Source of the DNA: an uncultured Christensenella sp.
GTDB lineage: Bacteria > Bacillota > Clostridia > Christensenellales > Borkfalkiaceae
DNA: 64,000 nucleotides
Reading direction: 5' to 3'
Assembly: GCA_910583855.1 (NCBI GenBank)
Contig: CAJTYL010000002.1
Span: 1 to 64,000 of the forward strand
The stretch's first letter is position 1; the number at the start of each line of letters is the position of its first letter. Under the pieces are notes generated by a model, which made no database searches, was not told the DNA's origin, and saw only the letters and a list, made by a program, of their open reading frames with translations. Below, piece by piece: positions 32,101 to 37,220 of the stretch. The position numbers and the translations under genes were made by a program.

Positions 32101-32687
32101 TCGAGTATACGGGCAGACCGCACGACTTGGGCGTAGATAAAAATAACTTGCAAAATTACGTTACCGTCCGGAACCCTCAGGACTTCGTGGGTAGTTACAG
32201 GCTTCAATACGTTCTTGCAACCGTAAACGCAGTCCGCGAGTACGAAAAATGGATTCAGATTCTCGTATTCGACGGCAACGGAAACAACGTAACGTCGCTC
32301 TACGACCTGACTCTTCTAAACGCAGAAGCTTCAAAAATAGTCGTTCACGGCGACGACTTCGGCATTACGGGACTCACCGATGCGGAAATAAAAACCGCTT
32401 GGGAAAATAAGGACGGCGCAGGCAGTCTGCTTAGCGAATCTCAGTACGGCAACGGCTACTACGTTTTGGATAGCGGCGCTTACGGCTCCACGGGTCTTAA
32501 AGTCGGGCACGAATGCGAAGTTCTCGTAAGGGAAGTGAACGGCGCGCTCGAAGCAAAGGTAATAATTTTTACCCAAACTGCAAACGGACGCGTTGAAAGC
32601 TGTATGACCTATTCTTTGAACCCCGCCGCAGGGCTTACTATAACGCTCAGCTACATAGGACAGTTACGCGCGCCTACAACAAATTAA
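20133..32687 (+). CDS. giant MBG/YDG-repeat fibre protein, 4184 aa
   Basis: The N-terminus is cytoplasmic and basic (about residues 1-32), then a signal anchor at about 33-50 (FLIMGVLAVIIGGVSALMA). The remainder is a near-continuous array of MBG-type beta modules, by length and spacing about 40-46. 'TYGD/VYGD' modules (ITVTLND...YGDEI...YAG) alternate with 'YDG' modules (WIYDGLTHSNDKYKITSGSL). Two segmental duplications are visible in the DNA (near 23.0-23.4 kb and 25.0-26.6 kb). Three modules carry Cys/His-rich insertions, for example CHHIGCLCDM near residue 1769. No C-terminal anchor is seen. A fully extended array could exceed 100 nm. Likely an adhesive or spacer fibre held in the membrane and perhaps handled by the upstream AAA+ proteins. 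Confidence 0.8.
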   Translation: MAFVSYDSYKNRIEKLAKFKNFVVKYKFLIMGVLAVIIGGVSALMATKGMITEDIVLADTFTYGQSYAPTAASAFLSGVEYEYSLQGSDEWTDKKPVKVGKYSVRAVTDKVIGNGYGKTLNFEILPAEITFTFNNNGEASLTYGSDPSKSDYSYSGLVPAYGDSVRGVVFDYDYPEAVGEDVGVTLKKLDIRAGDEDRSECYVYKTPSTKYKFAAKSVSFKLADASETYDGKAFAISGKPDSYTQNLLVNGDKFVMNTKITDGSGAAVAPVNAGSYRIEPDGAIKVVDGSGKDVTYRYDVSSPVNGTFTVNRRPVTLLSETEEWIYDGLTHSNDKYKITSGSLADGQSIIATSTVSVTDVSDGTQYNALSYEIYGNGTPVTDNYALTKNYGTLKVKACPLSITTAGDEWEYDGAAHPVTSYTAEGLVSGQTLTGLSFYSETAINVSDSGKNTLSYGIVWGQSGEEVNLSNYNITSSYGDIKITARPLKVETGSDTRAYNGEYLSCKSFTVTYAGDKVGQTNAFINDGEDLSIVGSLPKIINVGKKENAIGFAVPNGNYYLDETKTQNGVLEITPAEITVTLSDVSCDYGDKLPAPAYTLQVSGKYGAGLFGGDTFTPAFLYDGAQSTRLNIGTHGITLDKANCAFGYGNSETVTEANYEIINSPTATLTVGSRTVTVTLNDTEVTYGNEIKYAGDYKSADGLVSGQTLTVSADKVTFGISSTMPDADVYYDVIACPTSAISVSENGADVTQNYVITVVSATLTVTQREITVKANDMTGIIYGEKIEYEVAEGNYANTPDLVSGEKLTIENVIKNFYDGVTPAVGEYTLTPDVNRITIVKEDGNSSRGNYKITSENGRLEIVKRPVKIQSATNLGFIYDGTAQYDKGFEILLDVAGYYGVLPEHSVDVTAWRLVTDVGEAVPNNNVYAIKDQSGKPVTGNYDITHVYGELKVNKREITVELLTYSATYGDSYAYKTGAGNYANVPDLASGETLEITAVSYEFGSVTRPDASETPYLVSPVDYKILKADGSDSKANYTVNGVVGSVTIEKRAITVELLTYSATYGDSYAYKTGAGNYANVPDLASGETLEITAVSYEFGTVDYPDVRDTAYGVYLETYKILKTDGTGNNNNYTVTAVDGALTVTRRAITVTLNDIADTAYGEEVAYAGGYKSATNVLSGHTVTVTAVADDMTFSPAATYPDAGKYTFSCDGSFISVSTEDTDVTGNYSVTVTAGNLEITKREITVTLLSYSREYGEDYSYPKGAGNFANTPDLVAGETLEVTTVSYDFTGSYPTVGSYAISTPASLKILKADGINGSDANYSVKLEKGELTVTQKTITVPFETVSMYYGEDDYRKQSYSELYSTEIGAVELPYNHALTLSFSFTDADGNAVTPKAVGEYNAIILNGETDNYVIVPEGTPVLQIERRLLHPDPYSKTAVYGATEFEYQSGKSNCDMRHKDKYHCLPAYGEEIEIFVSYDLGGQTMPVVGFYDIVITRVRIHYTDGSFADGSPLGFIGDYFEVGGYEIHFGNDESQLQDKLEITPREIKVTLNDIPDAVYGDTIVYTAGGETATNIVEGQTLTVDPDGVSFESENGSIYPNVGEYAVKGSKEFIKIFSGATEVTSNYKVTQIINGTLTINARKITVSLSPVANITYGDDLPVPEYTTAGYGDLVEGLVNGDELIPTYVYKKAADDTVPEHYDADIYKIYLDGYEFVYANGAPATTQNYEVVGEITPADLEINKRKITITLKDFSRVYGRNGSSLLLWEADCHHIGCLCDMALSDLIRFSGNGLAVDDKISRVNLDVFAVGTDKRVSCHDVGTYKVALNSLYINSYNADKNYEWDAPDRATFTITPKALTVNLGDLTATYGEDPFKDYSSEKVNGAFDETLSISKVFAEKDGAPVADKYLAVGNYTLNANPSDAVITDVNSEVIENGYQNYNITFSGSLTINKRAVTVTLNDMTDVVYGDEIEYISDGSENVENLLTVHKFEIDSAKISFTGKNGAIYPNVGEYSVTADEGFITIFSETDGVKEDVTANYDVKFINGTLTINARKITVSLSPVANITYGDDLPVPEYTTAGYGDLTEGLVNGDQITTTYVYKKAADDTVPEHYDAGNYKIYLDGYEFVYANGAPETTQNYEVIGEISPADLEITKRKITVTLKDFTRVYGQNNDDFLFWDTDEHTSQGAVCDMDINDLIEIGGLVQGERVQYLPLFVYETGTNTYVHCKNVGTYDVELSSWSLDYGDGEYFGASRNYEWDAPARATLEITKKAVVAELGEIKVTYGDKDNALSDYTVRIIGGEIPFGESIKITDFALVGWQDYPYGLDFDYRLDVGSYRIDPYYNYDKNGFTVYDEDGAENIYGIDNYSLTVNGTLVIEKREVELSVIPFEKEGGYYYGDGESLVYATGIGNFEGTPDLAYGQQLEVAISWLWNGESIAAPKNAGVYSYGLDGLNSKIYGEDGNLKEGGVNNYSFTCDELSLVINKFGFSVNLGEDNGSCYGDGLEDKAGEFYPAEFAGGALPYNEKLEIAFEYTTSSENPEVVTPKDAGEYLMRYLKYRAINSDGTVSDADNYVMVEDKGGKLIITQREITVTAQSLPNVIYGFEVTYPVEVGNHGDIGGKGLPADEYLTITSVVYYDKDGNLLEGAPLEAGTYYILPASVEIHSANGGKIDIDKNYIVSYPALPDDLTSLGTVTVLPVKLLLETNTHTDWIYSGAYQYDTGYTLWYLDEDGNKLEQFILPEEEAALVVVGTYTKVKDVCQSVENVVEYDFSATNYSITGYEYGLLTVTERTITLITPEFETVYDGNSHTPDDYEIINKIEGHAYSLKFTTAKDVIVTDNVIVINDILDEDGYSVFDNYAIEYDYGTIAVKPRPITLQSASDDSFIYDGEEHFNANYEQLMEEGAYSLVAGHRISVTDYTKVRTVMQGAVDNVLTYKIKDANDGNRDVTGNYKITPINGTLKVNPAHITLALNSYYGLIYGETVYPDELNNYDLSNSTALAGDDELKVAVKFYDKADEEKTLLNTIRNAGAYGVVLNVDGCFVQTSYGTENGFGNYVVDNADTAEAEVTVLPKQITVNLLNLNKVYGEEFEGYPANVGNYETDDALAYDDTLQVAVSYPDGDIDEYTTVGSFAITVDYVSVNGVSYGIGDTADFIDAGNYKITFINGTVTVAPRPVTIATGSAEKVYDGKYLYSPEATEGYKVKVYYKNSLGGVPDGIVAWDNVEDVLQFVSSSVKKIINAETIDNEVEYSLLSSNYELAVDGYFYGTLTVNKRPVNVVLSDIENQTYGTPLTYPDGSTGANFGYAEDTEYKLVEGESLILKVKFKNADGEYVEAKAVGVYTYEPDLENSVLTGSIGGAGADNYIVTSNDEKSAEIEKLYVKIALDEWATAVYNGDAHEYEGAVNIVEGGKDGKFAYGETFNLAVNYYSLTDGAQTLMTGLPENAGDYVVKYDALNSTIDGYAPDKNYLLEGPEDIFFTISPKNITVSMGAESHTYDGTVYDYPTANHNFKVSGVVTGETIVPSVSYYADEALGVPATPKTVNTYYVGYDAFTVEGGNGRAENYNLLTDADGLKCRLDIVKRDVSVSVTLGADSIELGDELPEIGFESASLGAFGFVNEDLASITPVYTYYIKDGGSYTEVSAETVNKNIGEYKIEVSFAENGVFGNYDITERVEAYLEVTARKVVIAPCAYADVVYNGQPIPTDGFTYEHFHKGYEPEAGFAEGDEPSYRLQFTPEKGVPSYDAPVNAGKYTVKFVFEGIDESRYMVYNEETVSFNILPKPVSVTLSGYDKSKLDGLLTYNYSELPEDLVTASTADIIAGEASTVEWYYDNADYGEVRYNYAGDYTVNARVVTAAGNTDYNYTVTSIDEVTFTVKKSDIYVTPIGERADYTYEGQTLSLTRFKIWEEYGVLYGDDTLSVTGSGVLKTTRMLPVTIKKVTIMQSGRDVTGCYAVHCRYEEGSPVAEENFRAILQFNPVKIYYEQAVLDDAHRYFEYTGRPHDLGVDKNNLQNYVTVRNPQDFVGSYRLQYVLATVNAVREYEKWIQILVFDGNGNNVTSLYDLTLLNAEASKIVVHGDDFGITGLTDAEIKTAWENKDGAGSLLSESQYGNGYYVLDSGAYGSTGLKVGHECEVLVREVNGALEAKVIIFTQTANGRVESCMTYSLNPAAGLTITLSYIGQLRAPTTN
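22998..23422 (+). repeat. 285-bp-period duplication inside the giant gene
   Basis: About 140 bp (22998-23137) recurs at 23283-23422 with few mismatches, encoding TVELLTYSATYGDSYAYKTG and its continuation twice. The offset of 285 bp equals exactly 95 codons, one module. Confidence 0.85.
25032..26633 (+). repeat. 1,233-bp-period segmental duplication inside the giant gene
   Basis: 25032-25400 and 26265-26633 are nearly identical (offset 1,233 bp, 411 codons) and encode the module KITVSLSPVANITYGDDLPV onward. The modules on either side also correspond in order but are more diverged, so a block of about four modules was duplicated and then drifted unevenly. Confidence 0.85.
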
Positions 32688-32725
32688 CGGGTTGAATTTT
32701 CAACCGTCATCGGAGGATATACAAT

Positions 32726-34405
32726 ATGAACCGCGGTTTCGGATTTTATTTCGGTCACGCAATGAAGTCGTCGTGTAAGACGCTTTGGCACAAGGGCAAT
32801 CTCCTTAAATACTTGGCGTGGGTAATAATGGAGCTTTTGGCTCCGTTCACCCTCGTGCTCGGCGCGATGTTTTCGCTTGCGAACGTCCGTCAGGCGAAGA
32901 TTGCCGAAAGGGAGAATACGATAGACGTGCCGCAATCCTTTAAGGTTGCGTGCCGCGCAAAACCCTTCTGGACTATGCTTTTGGCAACGGTTTTGGAAGC
33001 GCTCATCTTTATAGCGGGCGTGCTTTTAATAGGGCTTGCAACCCTTATGTTGGGCGCGATAGGCTACGCTATATGCCTTTTCATATCCGACGTCGAGCCC
33101 GCGCTTATCATTGCGATTTTCTGTATCCCCGGCGGGCTTATGCTTGCGGTGTATTCGGTTATAATGCCCATACTGCTCGCGCCCACGGCTTACATAATAG
33201 AAACCAACCCCGATATAGGCGCAGCGGACGCGATTTCAATCTGCTTTAACACGATGAAAAGCCGCGGCAAGGGCACGTATTTTCTTACGAATTTCGTAAC
33301 CCTTTTAATCGAGGGTGCAATCCTCGGCTTGGGCGCGGCGGCGGAAGTTGTAATCGCGCTCTTCGTAAACGATATCCGTCTTGCCGTCGTACTCGGAATT
33401 TTAGCGGGACTAATCTTTGCCGTGGGCTTTATGCTCGTTGCGCCTATGTTCTCGCTTGCAAGAAAGATTTCCCAAAAGAGCCTTTTCGAGGATATAGTTC
33501 TAGACCCCGTAAACGCTTCCAAGCGTACCGACGGCATAAATATCAGAAGATGCAAGGGCGTCAAATTTGACCCTGCAGAATACGAAAACGAGCTTGCTTT
33601 ACTTTTCGACGAAACCTATTCGGACAGAGTTCCCGTCCCCGAGAACCCCTCCGCGCTCAGAAAGAAAAAGCTTGACGAAAGAAACGCGGCAAGGGCGGCA
33701 AGCGCAGATTACGCTAAATCCGTTGCGGCAACGCCCGCTTACACTCCCGCGCCCTCGTCGGGCGAAGAGGAGGACGGCGAGCTTTTGACCGTCAGCAACC
33801 TCATACGCGACGTAGAGCAGGACGAAGTTAAAACCGAAACGGCGGAAACGCCCGCTCCCGACGTCATTCTGAACGAAGCGAAGAATCCCGACTCCACAGT
33901 CACGGAAGCTCCTGCGGAAACGCCTGCGGCAGGGCCCGAAAAGGACGCTCCCGACGTCATTCTGAACGAAGCGAAGAACCCGGACTCCGCTGTCACGGAA
34001 GCCCCTGCGGAAACGCCTGCGGCAGAGCCCGAAAAGGAAGAAGTCAAGCCCGCGGCAGAACCCGCAGAGCCTGCGCCCGTAAAGAAACCCGCAACCAAAA
34101 CGGCGGCTACAAAGACGGCTACGACCAAAGCCTCGGCAACTAAAACCGCGGAAGAAAAGCCCGCCGCTAAAACTAAGGCAACTGTAAAGACCGTAACAAA
34201 GACGGCTGCGGCGACTAAAACTACTGCAACCAAGACGGCTGTAACGAAAACCGCAACGGTTAAACCCGCGACAAAAACCACTGCAACGGCTACCGTAAAA
34301 GCAAAGACTGCGGAAAAATCTTCGTCAACCAAGACGACCCCGACGGTAAAATCCAAACAGGCGACCGCCAAAAAAACGGCGACTCCGGCCGACGGAGACA
34401 AATAA
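32726..34405 (+). CDS. polytopic membrane protein with lysine-rich histone-H1-like tail
   Basis: The 559-residue protein has about six helices between residues 29 and 240. The 'YIIETNPDIGAADAISICFN' loop recalls DUF975/YciC-type membrane proteins; that resemblance is weak. Residues 245-340 form a soluble domain (KFDPAEYENELALLFDETYS). Residues 345-450 are Pro/Glu-rich and contain a dispersed DNA repeat in frame, read as DVILNEAKNPDS, twice. Residues about 450-559 are almost only Lys, Ala and Thr (ATKTTATKTAVTKTATVKPA), like histone H1 or bacterial HU-tail sequences. The tail should lie in the cytoplasm, where it could bind DNA or acidic coiled coils. GGAGG precedes ATG 32726 and follows the giant gene by 38 nt. 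Confidence 0.65.
   Translation: MNRGFGFYFGHAMKSSCKTLWHKGNLLKYLAWVIMELLAPFTLVLGAMFSLANVRQAKIAERENTIDVPQSFKVACRAKPFWTMLLATVLEALIFIAGVLLIGLATLMLGAIGYAICLFISDVEPALIIAIFCIPGGLMLAVYSVIMPILLAPTAYIIETNPDIGAADAISICFNTMKSRGKGTYFLTNFVTLLIEGAILGLGAAAEVVIALFVNDIRLAVVLGILAGLIFAVGFMLVAPMFSLARKISQKSLFEDIVLDPVNASKRTDGINIRRCKGVKFDPAEYENELALLFDETYSDRVPVPENPSALRKKKLDERNAARAASADYAKSVAATPAYTPAPSSGEEEDGELLTVSNLIRDVEQDEVKTETAETPAPDVILNEAKNPDSTVTEAPAETPAAGPEKDAPDVILNEAKNPDSAVTEAPAETPAAEPEKEEVKPAAEPAEPAPVKKPATKTAATKTATTKASATKTAEEKPAAKTKATVKTVTKTAAATKTTATKTAVTKTATVKPATKTTATATVKAKTAEKSSSTKTTPTVKSKQATAKKTATPADGDK
33854..34039 (+). repeat. tandem 93-bp duplication carrying the dispersed repeat in frame
   Basis: Units 33854-33946 and 33947-34039 are nearly the same. 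Each contains GTCATTCTGAACGAAGCGAA followed by GAAT/GAAC, read as ILNEAKNP. The 31-codon length preserves the frame. Confidence 0.85.
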
Positions 34406-34432
34406 TTTATCCTGCTACGATAGAGGACTGCT

Positions 34433-35173
34433 ATGACAATGTTAATATGGAGAATTTTGGGCGCCGTCTCTTTGGTCGTGTGTATTCTGTGTATAGTACT
34501 CGTGCTTGCGTTAAGGCTTCTTAAAAACGGCTATTACCACGAATACACCGAAGATGAGCTGTTAAAGACCAAAAAAGCGGCAAACTCAAAAAATTCTATC
34601 TACTTCACCTCGGGTGAAACGAAAAATTTCATCAAAAAATACGTTATCTGCAAAACGCTGTACGATAAATATTTGGTGTGCAACTACGCGCGGAGCTTTG
34701 AAAACATTTCATACTTCGTGGTGCAGTATTCGCGCTTTAAAAGAGTAATCGGCGTAATAGACGTAACCCACCGCGACACGGGCGACAGCTCCAAAGTCAT
34801 CGCGCTCAAAAGGGCTTGCGCCTACGTCAACGTGGTTATCGGCACGGCGGACGGCATATGCGTAAACTCCAACGTTATAAGACCGCTCCCCATGTGCAAG
34901 GTCAGAATTCATTCCGCCTTAAAAAGCTTTGCGCTGTTTACTTTCCTGTTTGCGGCTCGCCATACCGCGGTGGAAATTCTCGGCTTCCCCGCAGTAGTCG
35001 ATAAGCTCGGCGCGGACTATGCCTTGCAGTTTCTTTCAAGTTTTTATAATTACGGAATAATCGCCGCAAGCTTTGTCCTCGCGCTTTTCGGCTACCTTAT
35101 CGCCGTACTCTGTTTCAGAAGAAGAAACGCCGAAGTAAGAAACGGAGGTGCGCTTGAATATGAGTTCTTATAA
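34433..35173 (+). CDS. hypothetical membrane protein with cytoplasmic domain (246 aa)
   Basis: Helices at about residues 5-27, 163-180 and 205-232 enclose a soluble cytoplasmic segment (about 35-155) with the run FKRVIGVIDVTHRDTGDSSK and a Cys-bearing strand. I recognise no family. The repeated use of 'VIGV/VVIG' strands suggests an alpha/beta or beta-sheet domain. The ribosome site GAGG is about 8 nt before ATG 34433. Its stop lies 14 nt inside the next gene, so they are translationally coupled. It is likely a structural subunit of the same envelope complex. Confidence 0.6.
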   Translation: MTMLIWRILGAVSLVVCILCIVLVLALRLLKNGYYHEYTEDELLKTKKAANSKNSIYFTSGETKNFIKKYVICKTLYDKYLVCNYARSFENISYFVVQYSRFKRVIGVIDVTHRDTGDSSKVIALKRACAYVNVVIGTADGICVNSNVIRPLPMCKVRIHSALKSFALFTFLFAARHTAVEILGFPAVVDKLGADYALQFLSSFYNYGIIAASFVLALFGYLIAVLCFRRRNAEVRNGGALEYEFL

Positions 35174-37178
35174 TAATATCGAAAAAATCAAGTACGCCTC
35201 TGAGGACTGCGTAGTGACATTGCGCGAATACATAGTTTTCGAGGACGAGCGCGCGGAAGAAAAATACGTCGTTTTCAAATTCGCAAACAACGTAAGCCAG
35301 CAGCTTCTCGGAATGGAGTTCGAGGTAAGTCAGTACGATATCGACGGCAGCCTCGTTGAAAAATCGCAGGTGGTCTACCCCAAATTTCTTGCAAAGCCGG
35401 ACGAGCAATTCGTGCCCAAGGCAAAACTTAAAGTAAATTACGCCTGCAAAACCCTGTCCGTAAGGCTTATCCAAGCCGCCTTCGACAGGTTTATATGGAA
35501 GGAGGGGCAGTTCCTCGACAACAGCTACAAGTTCGAGCATTACGCCGCCGACGAGGATACAGAAGCGGCAAAGCGCGGCGTGCAGGTAAAATCCGCAGCG
35601 GTTAAAGCCCAACCCGCGCCTACCGTGCCAAAAAAGTGCAAGTACAAAATTCCCTTTAACGTAAAGGATACCACGCGCAAAAATATCGCAAAGTTCCCGG
35701 CAGTGTTCAACTTTTTAGTACTTCTCGTTATGCTGATTACAATAGGACTTGCGGCGTACTTCTTCACCTCTAAGTCCACGGGTTTCACCGTCGGCGATTA
35801 CGGCGTTAAAATCGTAAGCGGCAAAACGGTGGAAATCACTGGCTACACGGGCGAGGCTAAAAGCGTCGTAATCCCCGCAACTCTCGGCGATTACACCGTC
35901 GCTGGCATAGCCGAAAACGCCTTTAAAAATTCCGAAATCGAAAGCGTCAAGATAAATTCGTCTTCGCTCTATATCGACAGCTTCGCCTTCGAGGGCTGCG
36001 CCAAGCTCAAAACCGTAGCGTCCTCCGCTGAAATTACGGTCAAAACTAACGCTTTCAAGGGCTGCGTAAATCTTGCAACCGTAACTCTTCCTAACGCTGT
36101 TCTTTTAACGGGCAGCCTTACGGGCTGTACGAAAGTCGCGTACCTTGAATTTGCAAGGACCGACGCAGGCAACGTCGAAGCGCTTTTCGGCGGCAAATTG
36201 CCCGCGTCCGACCCCGTTATTATTATCGGCGGCAATAAGCCCGGCGAGGGCGGCGGTAACGAAGACGGTGACGGCTTTACGTATGACCCCGAAAAGACGT
36301 ACGTCTACGGAGAGCTTGAGGGCAAGGGCATTAAAGGTTACAGGCAGTATAAGGACTGTGAAACGGTCGACGGCGCGGTTATAACCGTAAATCCCGAGGT
36401 TGACAATATCAGCCTTGAAAGCGACGTAAAATCCTTCAGCGCCAAAGTATATCCTTCGTTGGCAAATATTATATCGATGACTGTGACGGGGGAAACCGTT
36501 ATAACGTTTGACGACGCCAATGCGTTTACACAGTTGGAAGAGCTTGAAATCGGCAACTCTGTAAGCGGTCTGTATTTAAAGGCTTTCCCCGCCCTGCAAC
36601 GGCTTACACTGCCTTGTTACAGGAACGATATGCTCGTTAACCAATACGCATTGCCCGACAGTCTGGAAGTTTTAACGCTTAAACCTTCGGCAGACTGCAC
36701 GACTGTCCCCGACGAAGCGTTTTACAGTATAAACGCCCGTAATATCGTCGTTGCGGACGGCTTCACGGGTTGCGGCGTAAATATTCTTCACGATAATTAC
36801 TATACCGCGTATATAACTCTCCCCCAAGGGATAGAGTACGGCGCACAAGTAATAGGCGGCGAATGTACGCAGCTATCGACGGTTATCGTTTATTTCGACA
36901 ATATAGGCGTGTCTTACGCCGAGTTCAATCAGTCGTTCACATATACTAATACGCTTATCGTTTATACTAGCGTTGTAAGCTATTATGGCTTTTTGGCAAA
37001 CGCGAACGGTTACGCGCCTTCAACCTTTGAAATCCGCGCCGAAACCGCGGAGATATCTTTAGACGTCTTTATCAACGGAGATGCGTACGAATATCCCGTA
37101 TACCCTTCGTTAACGGTTTTGGATATAAAGGAAGAGCCCGACTATTTCAGAGACGGCTATACGGGCAATATAGCGTAA
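35160..37178 (+). CDS. BspA-type leucine-rich repeat membrane protein
   Basis: ATG at 35160 is chosen because GGAGG (35144-35148) lies 11 nt before it; the GTG at 35148 would overlap that site. The 672-residue protein has a cytoplasmic domain (about 1-180, beta-rich, unrecognised), one helix at about 184-202, then an extracellular part. Residues 210-340 contain LRR_5/BspA repeats (AENAFKNSEIESVKI, DSFAFEGCAKLKTV, TNAFKGCVNLATVTL). More degenerate repeats follow after 430 (YLKAFPALQRLTLPCYRN). Its topology, inside domain plus outside ligand-binding repeats, suits a sensor or linker across the membrane. It sits in the middle of the membrane-gene run. Confidence 0.7.
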   Translation: MSSYNNIEKIKYASEDCVVTLREYIVFEDERAEEKYVVFKFANNVSQQLLGMEFEVSQYDIDGSLVEKSQVVYPKFLAKPDEQFVPKAKLKVNYACKTLSVRLIQAAFDRFIWKEGQFLDNSYKFEHYAADEDTEAAKRGVQVKSAAVKAQPAPTVPKKCKYKIPFNVKDTTRKNIAKFPAVFNFLVLLVMLITIGLAAYFFTSKSTGFTVGDYGVKIVSGKTVEITGYTGEAKSVVIPATLGDYTVAGIAENAFKNSEIESVKINSSSLYIDSFAFEGCAKLKTVASSAEITVKTNAFKGCVNLATVTLPNAVLLTGSLTGCTKVAYLEFARTDAGNVEALFGGKLPASDPVIIIGGNKPGEGGGNEDGDGFTYDPEKTYVYGELEGKGIKGYRQYKDCETVDGAVITVNPEVDNISLESDVKSFSAKVYPSLANIISMTVTGETVITFDDANAFTQLEELEIGNSVSGLYLKAFPALQRLTLPCYRNDMLVNQYALPDSLEVLTLKPSADCTTVPDEAFYSINARNIVVADGFTGCGVNILHDNYYTAYITLPQGIEYGAQVIGGECTQLSTVIVYFDNIGVSYAEFNQSFTYTNTLIVYTSVVSYYGFLANANGYAPSTFEIRAETAEISLDVFINGDAYEYPVYPSLTVLDIKEEPDYFRDGYTGNIA

Positions 37179-37220
37179 CTTATTTGAAAATCAAAAAAAT
37201 CTTAAAAGGAGGTTATTGAT

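Noticed and set aside
30657..32207. Long antisense frames (200 and 297 aa) opposite the giant gene
   Set aside because: They mirror the repetitive MBG coding strand and show no domain or ribosome site.
20133..32687. Possibility that the 12.5-kb frame is an artefact of several merged genes
   Set aside because: Modules continue without break in the same frame, each with MBG signatures, and no internal ribosome site or stop was seen.
33739..34401. 220-residue antisense frame opposite the lysine-rich tail
   Set aside because: Its Ala/Val/Ser low complexity is the direct complement of the K/A/T repeats.
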